Assembly (NCBI GenBank): GCA_017306865.1
Contig: JAFKHH010000015.1
Coordinates: 186,001 to 250,000, forward strand
DNA length: 64,000 nucleotides
Direction: 5' to 3'
Source of the DNA: Filimonas sp.
GTDB taxonomy: Bacteria; Bacteroidota; Bacteroidia; Chitinophagales; Chitinophagaceae
Part shown: piece by piece, positions 16,847 to 25,900 of the stretch
How the letters are laid out: every line of letters starts with the position of its first letter
How positions within the stretch are numbered: position 1 is the first letter of the stretch
The notes under the pieces: model-generated
Databases searched by the model: none
Told to the model about the DNA's origin: nothing
What the model saw: only the letters and a program-made list of their open reading frames with translations
Translations under genes and position numbers: made by a program

Positions 16847-17809
16847 ATGCAACTGGCAAAGGACGTAATTGCCCCGGAGTTAAACATATTTACCGAGTAT
16901 TATGAAAATGCTGTCAAAAGCAATGCGCTTTTGATGGACAGGGTAATGAGTTACCTCGTAGCTAAAAAGGGAAAACTGATGCGACCTATGTTTGTATTGT
17001 TATGTGCAAAGCTGGGTGGGGAGGTAAATGAGCAAAGCTATCGCGCGGCAACGTTGGTAGAAATGTTGCACACTGCTTCGCTGGTACATGACGATATGGT
17101 GGATGATGCTTCTGAGCGGCGCGGCAATTTCTCTGTAAATGCACTCTGGAAAAATAAGGTAGCTGTTATGTCCGGCGATTATCTTTTCGCCTCCGGTCTT
17201 ATTTTATCTCTCGCAAATGGCGATACGCAAATACTGAAAATTTATAATGAGGCTATCCAACAAATGATCGAAAGTGAGCTATTGCAGATGGTGAAATCGC
17301 GTAAGCCCGATCTGAGTGAGGAAGCCTATTTTAAAATCATTAATGCTAAAACGGCTTCTTTTTTGGCTGCGGCATGCGCCGCAGGTGCAGCTTCTACCAT
17401 GAAGGATGAAGCGGTTATACAAAAGATCCATTCTTTTGGAACCAAGGCAGGGATGGCTTTTCAGCTAAAAGATGACTTGTTCGATTTTGGTGTGGATGAT
17501 GTAGGCAAACCAATCGGGAACGATATTAAAGAAAAAAAGATTACGCTGCCATTGATCTATACTTTGCAAAACAGTGCGCCTGCTATAAAGAAGAAACTGT
17601 TGTATATAGTGCATCATAAAAACGAAGATGCAGAACAGGTGGCGCATGCGATCGATGTAGTGCGCGCATCTGGCGGCATTGCATACACAGAACAGGTGAT
17701 GAATCAATACCGTGACGACGCATTAGAACTATTGTATGAATTTCCCGCATCTGATAGCCGGTCTGCATTGGAAGAAATGGTACGTTATATTACGGACAGG
17801 AAGTATTGA
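16847..17809 (+). CDS. trans-Polyprenyl diphosphate synthase
   Basis: This all-helical prenyltransferase has 320 residues from ATG 16847. The in-frame ATG at 16781 would add 22 residues encoded by intergenic repeat and is judged unlikely. First aspartate-rich motif: D82-D83-M-V-D86 in LVHDDMVDDASERRG; second: D209-D210-L-F-D213 in FQLKDDLFDF, with GKPIGNDIKEKKITLPLIY after it. These bind Mg and the allylic diphosphate. The family condenses isopentenyl diphosphate to chains that prime menaquinone; chain length (C30-C40) is not readable. The stop codon merges with a hairpin repeat. Confidence 0.92.
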   Translation: MQLAKDVIAPELNIFTEYYENAVKSNALLMDRVMSYLVAKKGKLMRPMFVLLCAKLGGEVNEQSYRAATLVEMLHTASLVHDDMVDDASERRGNFSVNALWKNKVAVMSGDYLFASGLILSLANGDTQILKIYNEAIQQMIESELLQMVKSRKPDLSEEAYFKIINAKTASFLAAACAAGAASTMKDEAVIQKIHSFGTKAGMAFQLKDDLFDFGVDDVGKPIGNDIKEKKITLPLIYTLQNSAPAIKKKLLYIVHHKNEDAEQVAHAIDVVRASGGIAYTEQVMNQYRDDALELLYEFPASDSRSALEEMVRYITDRKY

Positions 17810-17925
17810 TTGTTGAATTGTTTAATGGATATATTGTTGTCAAAAGAGGCAGCAGAGAATGTAAAAGGGTGGTCCACTTTCTAAAAGTGGACCACCCTTT
17901 TACATTCAATAACAATTAAACCATA
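17807..17925. repeat. Composite A-K-A hairpin, copy 1
   Basis: The inner K stem is perfect over 24 bp (17857-17880 with 17884-17907, loop CTA): GAATGTAAAAGGGTGG... with the arm closing ...CCCTTTTACATTC. It is enclosed by family-A words (ttgattgttgaattgtttaa; aataacaattaaacc). The left end overlaps the TGA stop of the polyprenyl synthase gene. Copy 2 lies at 18716-18884. Confidence 0.85.
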
Positions 17926-18021
17926 CTCGTATGTTATTTCAGTAAATAATCAATCTAAAAAATAAAAAAATACCAAATGATAAGAAGATATAGGTTAGCC
18001 TAAGACAGGCATGATTGCTGC

Positions 18022-18029
18022 TATTTTCG
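18022..18029 (+). promoter_or_regulatory. Possible -7 box for the lipoprotein gene
   Basis: TATTTTCG is one base off TAnnTTTG and lies 17 bp before the ATG at 18047. TTAG about 23 bp upstream is a poor -33 match. Confidence 0.3.
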
Positions 18030-18046
18030 CACGTAAATTTTAAAAA

Positions 18047-18712
18047 ATGAAACTTATGAAAATTGCCTCTTATTTTTTGATGGTTTTCTTTTCAGTCTCA
18101 ATTTTGGCTTGCTCTAAAAGCAAAGATGATGACCAGGTAAATTCCTATGAAAAGCTAGTAACTCCCGCAGTAGATAGCGTAATAAAGGCCATGGGTATTA
18201 CAGTAAACAAAGGAGTTACCCCGCCTAATATCGAAGGGACGTATGTCGTGAGTAAGAGTTATGTTACCAAATCAAACTTTAATGATGCATTGCTCCATAT
18301 TGTAACCGGGATTGATACTACTACCTATTTTAATCAAAATAACAGCAAGCTAAGTATAGATTGTAAAAGCCGTTTTAAATATACCTATACTTCCGGAAAA
18401 AGCCAGATCTCGACCGGTAATGGTTATTTCATTAGTGGAGAAGGAAATAAGTTCACGGTTATTTCATCCAATTATGGAGAGTTGACAGATAATATTACAG
18501 GCAAGACTGCAAAGTATAGAACAGTAGGAGTGGTGTCTGGTGAAATTGTAAAAAATGATAACGGTACAATAAAAGGTATTCAAAATTATCAGAGCGCTAC
18601 TATTATGCAGGAGGTTTACCAGGAACCATCATTGGTGATTAAACCTAATCAGGCGAGAATGGGACAAAACGGAACTGGTGCAACTAGTGCCTTTGTTCCT
18701 AAAATAGATTAA
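18047..18712 (+). CDS. Surface lipoprotein, unknown function
   Basis: This 221-residue protein has a lipoprotein signal: hydrophobic stretch then SILAC at residues 18-22. The residues after the lipidated Cys are SKSKDDD, matching the Bacteroidota lipoprotein export signal (Ser/Lys then acidic run), so surface exposure is likely. The mature part is polar and beta-rich (IEGTYVVSKSYVTKSNFN, YTSGKSQISTGNGYFISGEG), like small lipocalin-sized domains; no family recognised. The gene is AT-rich and bracketed by two near-identical composite hairpins, suggesting it was inserted or duplicated as a module. Confidence 0.75.
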   Translation: MKLMKIASYFLMVFFSVSILACSKSKDDDQVNSYEKLVTPAVDSVIKAMGITVNKGVTPPNIEGTYVVSKSYVTKSNFNDALLHIVTGIDTTTYFNQNNSKLSIDCKSRFKYTYTSGKSQISTGNGYFISGEGNKFTVISSNYGELTDNITGKTAKYRTVGVVSGEIVKNDNGTIKGIQNYQSATIMQEVYQEPSLVIKPNQARMGQNGTGATSAFVPKID

Positions 18713-18715
18713 GTA

Positions 18716-18884
18716 TTGATTGTTCCATTGCTAAATGGATATATTGTTATCAAACTGGTCGGTAAGTGACTGGTTAATGAGGACACAAGCCAGGGCCGAG
18801 AATGTAACAGGGTGGTCCACTTTCTAAAAGTGGACCACCCTGTTACATTCAATAACAATTTATCCATTAAACAATACAACAATT
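18716..18884. repeat. Composite A-K-A hairpin, copy 2
   Basis: The inner K stem is again perfect over 24 bp (18800-18823 with 18827-18850, loop CTA). Relative to copy 1 an A-T pair is replaced by a C-G pair (GTAACAGGG/CCCTGTTAC). Outer family-A words (ttgattgttccattgctaaa; aataacaatttatccattaa) flank it, with an extra family-M fragment (aggacacaagccagggcc) in the left part. Confidence 0.85.
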
Positions 18885-18888
18885 CTCT

Positions 18889-20247
18889 CTATACAAACGC
18901 ACTAAACCCTGTAATTGCCCGCCCCACTATCAACGAATTAATCTCTTTCGTGCCTTCATAAGAATAAATAGCTTCTGCATCTGCTACAAAGCGGGCTACA
19001 TCATATTGCAGCAGTATGCCATTGCCGCCCATCACTTCGCGGGCACGGCTTACTATATCGCGTGTGCGAAGGGAGCAAAATACTTTGGCTAACGAAGCGT
19101 GCTCGTCCGTCAACTTACCTTCATCCTGCAACTGTGATAAGCGGAAGACCATTGCCTGCATGGCTGTCAGGTTAGACAACATTTCCACCAGGTGATTTTG
19201 TATGAGCTGAAACGCCGCAATAGGTTTACCAAACTGCTTGCGCTCACGTGTATATTTAAGTGCGCTCTCATACGCACCACGTGCGCAGCCTACCGCCTCC
19301 CATGCCACACCGGCGCGCGTCATGCGCAGTACAGCAGAAGTGTCTTTAAAACTATTGGCATTTTGCAAGCGGTCACTTTCTGAAACTACACAATCAGTCA
19401 ATGTGATTAAACCATTTTGCACTACGCGCAATGCCATCTTATCCTGTATTTTTTCTACGCTCATACCGGGATTGCCCTTGCGTATAAGAAACCCTTTTAC
19501 ATTATCATCATCTAAGTCGCGCGCCCAAATAATAGTTACATCCGAGAACGTAGCATTGCCAATCCATTTTTTCTGCCCGTTCAGTATCCATTCATCGCCA
19601 TTGCGTTTTGCTGTAGTAGTTAGCCCACCTGCCGCGCCGGAACCTACTTCCGGTTCTGTAAGCCCGAATGCACCAATCAGTTTCATTTGCTGCATATCTG
19701 GCAGCCATTCCTGTTTTTGTACTTCCGATCCCAGCAGGTAAATAGAGCCCATTGCCAGGCCGCTTTGCACACCAAAAAATGTAGCGATAGAGGAGTCTAT
19801 ACGTGCCATTTCCATAGCGAGTATGCCTTCCATTACGTTAGACAGACCGGGGCAACCATAGCCTTTGTAGGTAACGCCACAGATATTTAATTCAGCCAGC
19901 TTAGGTATTAGTTCGTGCGGAAACTCTGCTGTAAGCCAGTATTTGTTAATGATCGGGTGTACCTCTGTTTCCATAAAGTGCCGCACCTTTAGTTGCAGCG
20001 CTCTTTCTTCATCCGATATAGTTTCGGAAAGCTGGTAAAAGTCGCCATTAATAGGAGGTAGCTCTTTTTGTTTTCTGCCATTACTACTTAGCATTTTCAT
20101 CAAGCCTTTCAACTGCTTGTCGTCAAGTTTACTAACGTTGTGCATCACTTCTCCTAAGTCTACCTTAGCAGCCAGTTTGTTCAGTGCATCAAGATCGATG
20201 TTCTGGTATAACTGATAAGCCTGTTTGATTTTTTTAAATATGGACAT
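18889..20247 (-). CDS. Acyl-CoA dehydrogenase family protein, glutaryl-CoA dehydrogenase-like
   Basis: This 452-residue protein has about 60 extra N-terminal residues compared with typical members (a helical FKKIKQAYQLYQNIDLDALN region). The dehydrogenase core has GVTYKGYGCPGLSNVMEG, FGLTEPEVGSGAAG, KKWIGNATFSD, RKQFGKPIAAFQLIQNHL and MGGNGILLQYDVAR. The catalytic Glu is in YEGTKEINSLIVGRAITG, a segment that resembles glutaryl-CoA dehydrogenases more than short-chain enzymes. Proposed role: FAD-dependent oxidation (possibly with decarboxylation) of a dicarboxylic or aromatic acyl-CoA. The substrate is inferred only. Confidence 0.88.
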   Translation of the reverse strand: MSIFKKIKQAYQLYQNIDLDALNKLAAKVDLGEVMHNVSKLDDKQLKGLMKMLSSNGRKQKELPPINGDFYQLSETISDEERALQLKVRHFMETEVHPIINKYWLTAEFPHELIPKLAELNICGVTYKGYGCPGLSNVMEGILAMEMARIDSSIATFFGVQSGLAMGSIYLLGSEVQKQEWLPDMQQMKLIGAFGLTEPEVGSGAAGGLTTTAKRNGDEWILNGQKKWIGNATFSDVTIIWARDLDDDNVKGFLIRKGNPGMSVEKIQDKMALRVVQNGLITLTDCVVSESDRLQNANSFKDTSAVLRMTRAGVAWEAVGCARGAYESALKYTRERKQFGKPIAAFQLIQNHLVEMLSNLTAMQAMVFRLSQLQDEGKLTDEHASLAKVFCSLRTRDIVSRAREVMGGNGILLQYDVARFVADAEAIYSYEGTKEINSLIVGRAITGFSAFV

Positions 20248-20793
20248 AGCTGTTGGTTGAATTGTTTAACTGGCAAATTGTTTAATTGTTTTGTATGTAG
20301 TGAGAATAATGTAGCCGGCAATTGTACTACTATCATCGTTCCTTGTGTCACTCACTTGTACTTCCGGTTCTGTATTCAGCATAACCAAACGAATAGCTAA
20401 TTGTTGTATAGTATGGAAACAATGAAGGAATTTAACAATTCAAAAGATATAATTGCTAATGGTTAGATTGTTTAATTGTTGTGAGCGATGCTGGTGTTCT
20501 TGTTCAATAAAGGGCAAACAGTTGAAGTGTGCGACGCAACTAAAGTTAAATAGTAGCACAACTGTTAGGATCAAAAGAACATACTACGCCCTGTATGAAA
20601 AGGATAGTAGTATTGTGTACATATATAAATACTATGTCGTTTAGTTTGAGAGCTTAAAAATGAATAATTAAGAGTGGGCCACTTTTTAAATGCAGGCATA
20701 AACAGGAAGATATGCTTTTCGAAAGTGGCCCACTCTGGCCTATTCAACCATTAAACAATGCAACAATTTAACCAGGCAACCATTCACCAACCC
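20248..20793. repeat. 546-bp intergenic repeat block with two J elements and K3
   Basis: No gene is seen. Family A (gaattgtttaactggcaaat) opens the block. A J element lies at about 20312-20385 (ccggcaattgtactactatc...cttgtgtcactcacttgtac) and a second, inverted J at about 20510-20575 (gaagtgtgcgacgcaact ... atagtagcacaactgtta). K3 follows: AGAGTGGGCCACTTT (20671-20685) with AAAGTGGCCCACTCT (20722-20736), a perfect 15-bp stem. Family A closes it (ctattcaaccattaaacaat). Confidence 0.75.
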
Positions 20794-21378
20794 TTAAACA
20801 TTCAGCCGGGCAAAATAATCCTTCAGCTCTTCATCATTCAGCACATAATCAGCTTCTATGGCTTTGATGGCTTGTAGCGGCATATAGGGTATTTCTGCTG
20901 AGTCGGGGTGCTGCACTATGATGGTACCGCCATTGCGCTTTGCAGCTTTTAAGCCTTCCACACCATCCGCATTAGCACCGGAGAGTAATATGCAGGTAAG
21001 TTTATTGCCAAATACTTCTGCGGCAGATGAAAAAGTGACATCAATACTGGGGCGGCTATAGTTTACTTTCTCTGATACGTCCAGTGAAAAAGTTTTATCA
21101 TTCTCTATCAGCAAGTGATAATCGGGAGGAACTATGTAGATGATGTTTTGCTGAATAGGGTCTTTTTCTTCTGCTTCTTTTACAGGTACTGTTGTTTTGG
21201 CGGAGAGCAGTTCTGTGAGGATAAGATCGTTGATGTTTTTGCGGTGTACAACAATGATGATGGCTTTTGATACAGGTACGCGAAGTTCCGGTAGCACCTG
21301 CAACAGTACATCAAGACTGCCGGCAGAACCACCAATGATTAATAATTCATCAGCAAAGGGTACTACACTTTTCTCCAT
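20794..21378 (-). CDS. CheB-type protein-glutamate methylesterase, stand-alone domain
   Basis: This 194-residue protein is only the CheB catalytic domain; the receiver domain of chemotaxis CheB is absent. The triad is Ser18 (IIGGSAGS), His45 (VVHRKN) and Asp138 (SGANADGVEGL). The family hydrolyses glutamyl methyl esters or deamidates glutamine on sensor proteins. Its start overlaps the end of the CheR gene by 16 bp, indicating translational coupling. No chemoreceptor, CheA, CheW or flagellar genes are present, so the pair probably modifies signalling proteins other than classical chemoreceptors, perhaps the neighbouring hybrid kinases (inference). Confidence 0.92.
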   Translation of the reverse strand: MEKSVVPFADELLIIGGSAGSLDVLLQVLPELRVPVSKAIIIVVHRKNINDLILTELLSAKTTVPVKEAEEKDPIQQNIIYIVPPDYHLLIENDKTFSLDVSEKVNYSRPSIDVTFSSAAEVFGNKLTCILLSGANADGVEGLKAAKRNGGTIIVQHPDSAEIPYMPLQAIKAIEADYVLNDEELKDYFARLNV

Positions 21379-22178
21379 ATTTTTTCTTTATTACCTAGTT
21401 GCCTGTAATGGGCCGTAATGGAAGAAAATTTGATCGTTTCTTTGGAACCGAGTGCAAGATAACCAAGTGTCTCGAGGCTTTGGTCAAACAGCCTGAAAAC
21501 TTTATTCTGCAGGTCTTTGTCGAAATAGATCAGCACATTCCTGCACACGATCAGTTGAAACTCATTGAACGAACTGTCTGACACAAGGTTGTGCGTGGAG
21601 ATGACAATTTTTTCACCTAATGATTTATTGAAGATTGCCCACTCATATTGCGCAGTATAGTAATCTGACAGGCTGCTTGTACCACCTGATGTGTGATAAT
21701 TTTCTGAATACTGCTTCATCTGAGATAAAGGGAATATGCCTTTACGCATTTTCTCTAAAACGGAAGGATTAATGTCTGTTGCATATAGCAGGGATTTGTG
21801 CAGCAGGTTTGCTTCTTTCAGCAAGATGGCCATAGAGTACACTTCCTCGCCTGTAGAGCAGCCTGCATGCCATATGCGTATAATAGGGCGGGCAGCAAGA
21901 TTGGGAATGACTTCCTCGCGCAGTGTTTTGTAGAAGAGCGGATCGCGAAACATTTCAGTTACGTTTACCGTAACCTGTTCTACAAATCGTAACAGGTAAT
22001 CATTATCCGTTCTCACTTTGTACCTGAACTCTGCAAATGAGGGGAACCTGTCTGTTATAAACAGGTTGGATATTCTTCTTTTCAGCGATGCTTTAGAGTA
22101 ATTGGTAAAGTCGTAGCCGTGTATCTCCAGCAGGTCATTGATCAATAATTCTACGTCTTCATCTTTAATTATAAACAT
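21363..22178 (-). CDS. CheR-type protein-glutamate O-methyltransferase
   Basis: This 271-residue protein starts at 22178 (MFIIKDEDVELLINDLLEI). The in-frame ATG at 22298 would add 40 residues read from a family-D repeat and is not chosen. It has the CheR N-terminal helical domain (HGYDFTNYSKASLKRRISN), the SAM motif RIWHAGCSTGEEVYS, SLLYATDINPSVLEKMRKGIF and the late LIVCRNVLIYFDKDLQ, all classical CheR signatures. It transfers methyl groups to glutamates of a receptor or kinase. It overlaps the CheB gene. Confidence 0.94.
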   Translation of the reverse strand: MFIIKDEDVELLINDLLEIHGYDFTNYSKASLKRRISNLFITDRFPSFAEFRYKVRTDNDYLLRFVEQVTVNVTEMFRDPLFYKTLREEVIPNLAARPIIRIWHAGCSTGEEVYSMAILLKEANLLHKSLLYATDINPSVLEKMRKGIFPLSQMKQYSENYHTSGGTSSLSDYYTAQYEWAIFNKSLGEKIVISTHNLVSDSSFNEFQLIVCRNVLIYFDKDLQNKVFRLFDQSLETLGYLALGSKETIKFSSITAHYRQLGNKEKIWRKV

Positions 22179-22356
22179 CGGAAACAGGTTTGAGTGATGG
22201 AGAGTCGTTAGTTGTGAAAGGATTTTTCTTTGTGGCCTCTGCGTATCCTCTGTGTCCTTTGCGTTACTTTTTATCGCAAAGAACGCAGAGATTAGCAAAG
22301 AACACAGAGGCTAACCTTCAAGAAAGTAAAACTCACAACTGACTGCTCACCACTTA
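22179..22356. repeat. Intergenic block with family-D hairpin and C words
   Basis: Left arm cctctgcgtatcctctgtgt and cctttgcgttac (22232-22268) faces cgcaaagaacgcagag and agcaaagaacacagagg (22274-22312). Family-C words (ctcacaactgactgctcacc) follow at 22331-22350. It is read through in the CheR upstream frame. Confidence 0.6.
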
Positions 22357-22728
22357 CTATAAATATTGTTTCAGCAAATACAGCAACTTATCTACATCTA
22401 CTGGTTTTGAAATATAATGATCGGCACCGGCGCTCAGTGCCTTTTCCCTGTCACCGATCATGGCTTGTGCGGTAACTGCTATCACCGGTATTTTTTCAAT
22501 GCCCGGCATTTTCCTGATCGTTGTTACCGTTTCATAACCGTCCATATCAGGCATCATTATATCCAGCAGTACGATCCTGATCGTTTTGTCTGCTGCCAGT
22601 AGCGTTAACCCATCCTGGGCAGATGATGCCGAAATGCAAACAAAACCTTTTGCTTTTAATACAGCCGTCAATGCAAAGATGTTCCGGGCATCATCGTCTA
22701 TGATCAATATTTTATCAGGGCCTTCCAT
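22357..22728 (-). CDS. Single-domain response regulator
   Basis: This 123-residue protein is just a receiver domain. The acidic pocket is DDDARN at residues 11-16, the phospho-acceptor is Asp56 (VLLDIMMPDMDGYE), the switch Thr86 (VTAQAM) and Lys108 (YISKPVDV). It closely resembles the third receiver of the neighbouring hybrid kinase (same MMPxMDGYET, GDREKxxxAGAxxYIxKPVD pattern), suggesting duplication. With no output domain it likely relays or buffers phosphate in the hybrid kinase system or interacts with another protein. Same strand as CheR and the kinase. Confidence 0.94.
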   Translation of the reverse strand: MEGPDKILIIDDDARNIFALTAVLKAKGFVCISASSAQDGLTLLAADKTIRIVLLDIMMPDMDGYETVTTIRKMPGIEKIPVIAVTAQAMIGDREKALSAGADHYISKPVDVDKLLYLLKQYL

Positions 22729-22977
22729 TATTAAAGAGATTGAATATTATTTTTCACTTTTATAAATTAGTATCGCAAAGAACACAGAGAAAACGCAGAG
22801 GTCGCAAAGAATGGCCACAGAGATACCGAAGGATTTTAAAGAGTCGCGTAGCGGCTTTGCCTATGTGATCTATGTACTCTTGAGTAAATCAATTTTACTA
22901 TTACTTAATAGTCCTAAATTCATTCTATGTGTCTATGTACCTATTGTGCCTATGTGGTTAAAAATATCCGCTTCGAT
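22729..22977. repeat. Repeat words (D and F) between REC and hybrid kinase genes
   Basis: Family-D words (cgcaaagaacacagagaaaa, 22773-22792) and family-F words (gcctatgtgatctatgtact; ctatgtacctattgtgccta) occupy the gap. No gene or promoter recognised. Confidence 0.5.
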
Positions 22978-25900
22978 CTACACATTCCGTTCATACAGCC
23001 ACACACGCAACAGCGATAACAACTGGTCTGTATCCACAGGTTTGGTAATGTAGTCGGATGCACCTGCATTTATACATTTCTCCCTATCGCCGGTCATTGC
23101 TTTTGCAGTCACTGCTATTACCGGCAATTGTTTTAATTGCGGGTCTTTACGAATACGCCCGATCGTTTCATAACCATCCATTTCAGGCATCATCATATCC
23201 ATCAGTACAATGTCGGTATTTGGGTGGTCTATCAACTGGCGTAACGCATCTTTACCATCTATAGCGGTAAGTACGTTCATATTGTACAGCTCCAGTGTCT
23301 TAGTAAGAGAGAATATATTACGCACATCATCATCTACCACCAATACTGTTTTGTTGCGCAATACTTCGTTCAGTGCGCCCAGTCGTTTAAATATCTCTTT
23401 TGTTTCCTTCGGTTTTATATTTTCTTCTACCAGGTGCAGGAAAATGGAAACCTCATCTAATATGCGCTGGTAGGAATGCGCTGTTTTTACTACGATAGAA
23501 TCTGCATATTGTTTAATGCGCATTTCTTCCGCATGGGAAAGGCTCTTGCCCGTGAATACAATAATTGGCAGGTTTTCCAGCCCTTCCTGCTTTTTCACTT
23601 CATCCAGCGTTTCATAAGAGCGTTGTGTCGGAATGCCCATATCAAGTATTACACAGTCCACCTGCTTATCCTGCAAAGCTGTGATACCATCTTCCACATT
23701 ATCTTTTACTTCCGTTGTTACATTGAAGTTTTCGAGGAAGTAGGCGAGTGCTTTTGCATGTTTGGTATTTTCTTCTACGATCAATACTTTTTTAGGATCG
23801 CGTGTGAGTACCTGTTCTATCTTCTGGAAGATGTCCTGTAGTTTTTCAAAAGCCACCGGCTTGTTAATAAAATCAACAGCGCCATTGAGCAGGCTTTCCT
23901 TCTTCACTTCAAAAGAAGACATAATGTGAACAGGTATATGCCTTGTCAGCGGATTTTGTTTCAACTCACTCATTACCTGCCAGCCATTTTTTACCGGCAG
24001 TTGTATATCCAGCAATATACCACGGGGCTTAAATTTCATGGCAAGCTCTACACCTTCATCCCCACGTACTGCAATAATGGCTTTGTATTTTTTACTGCGT
24101 GCAAAGTCTAATAACGATTTAGCAAAATGTGTATCATCTTCAATAATGAGTATGACCGGATCTGTGTTGGTAATAGTATCCCTGTCGTCAGGTACGCTAT
24201 CCGGTATAATGTCTGTCGTGTATTTATTGTCATCTTTTTTCTCTATAGACATGGCAGGTTCTCCCGGTACAAAGAGTGTTGCGTTGCTGCTGATTGGCTG
24301 GTCTGCCGGAGCCTGTGCCGCATACTGCGGGGCTGTAGGCAGGTACAATATAAATTCACTTCCTTCGCCCGGTACACTGCTAAGGGCAATATCTCCGTGC
24401 AGCAACTTTGCCAGTTGGCGGCTGATAGAAAGGCCAAGCCCTGTTCCACCGTATTTTCTCCTGGTAGAACCATCTGCCTGCTGAAATGCTTCAAATATCA
24501 GTCTTTGTTTTTCCTGTGGAATGCCTATGCCGGTATCTTTTACTGCGATAGCTATAACGCCTTGTTGGTTTGATGCATTGTCAAATGATAGTGACACATA
24601 TCCTTGTGACGTAAATTTCAATGCGTTTGACAACAGGTTGCGGACGATCTGCTCAACCCTGAGTTTATCCGTCTGGATTATTGTATCTGGTGAGATGTTC
24701 ATGTGGATCTGGAGATCTATTTTTTTCTCCTGTGCCACGGGGCCAAACAACACCTTCATTTCATCTGCTATCAGGTTCACTGTTACATCTGTGTATTCCA
24801 GCTCCATTTTACCTGACTCAATCTTGCTTAGATCAAGTATTTCATCGATCAGGGAAAGCAGGCCTCTGCCGGAGCTTTGTATTACTTGTGCATATTCTAC
24901 CTGGTCGTTAGACAGGTTATGTTCCCCATTTTCGGATAGCAGGCGGGAGAGAAGGAGTATAGAGTTTAATGGTGTTCTCAGTTCGTGAGACATGTTTGCC
25001 AGGAACTCAGATTTATATCGCGTGCTTAATTCCAGCTCTTCTGCTTTCGCCTGTATTTCGAAGTTGCGCTGTACGATCAGTTCATTTTTGTCTTCTACCA
25101 TCCTCGTACGCTCTTCCAGCTCCTGGTTGGCCTGCATCAGTTCTTCCTGTTGTACCCGCAGTTCCTCTTCAGATGCCTGTAATTTTTGCGTCTGCATTTC
25201 CAGCTCTGTGTTCAACCCTTCTAGCTCACTATGCTGCGCCTGTAATTCCTCTGCCTGTGATTGTGTTTCTTCCAACAGTTCTTGCAGCCGTTTCCTGTTC
25301 TGTGTACTGTTAATAGCAATGCCGATATTGTGAGATACAGTTTTTAGATATTTTATATCCCATTCTGAAAAACCTTTGGTAGATCCTAGTTCTATGGCGC
25401 CTTTTACAACTATGCCGTCAAATACAGGCAAGGCAATTATTTCTGTTGGTTTTATTTCGCCGGTTGCATAGGTAATGGCAACTGCATCTGCGGGAATATG
25501 GGTCAACGATATTTCCCTGCCGGAAGCAACAGCCTGCCCTGTTAACCCTTCACCAACCTTAATTATATCTCGTTTGCCGCTGTGGTCAAATGCGTAACCA
25601 CTATAAAGGCGAAGCGTTTCCGCATTATCTTTTACATACAATGCGCCAACAGATGCTTTTGTATAACCGGCTATAATATTGATAATATCGCCGGATAAAC
25701 CTTCCATTGTTTTTTCGCCGATCATTGCATCATTTAACTGTGCTACGCCTTTTTGCAACCATTCCTGGCTGGCAAGCGTATTAAACGAATATTCCAGCGA
25801 TGCCGCCATTGAATTAAGAGAGTAGGAGAGCGCACCCAATCCGTCTGATCCTTCATCTGTAGTCCGTACTGCATAGTTACCGGCAGATATTTTTTCTGCA

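Noticed and set aside
20453-20644. 63-codon plus-strand frame in the repeat block
   Set aside because: It is translated from family-A and J repeat sequence and has no gene-like features.
20794-22178. Chemotaxis operon
   Set aside because: Only CheB and CheR are present; there are no receptors, CheA, CheW, CheY-flagellar or gliding genes nearby, and CheB lacks its receiver.
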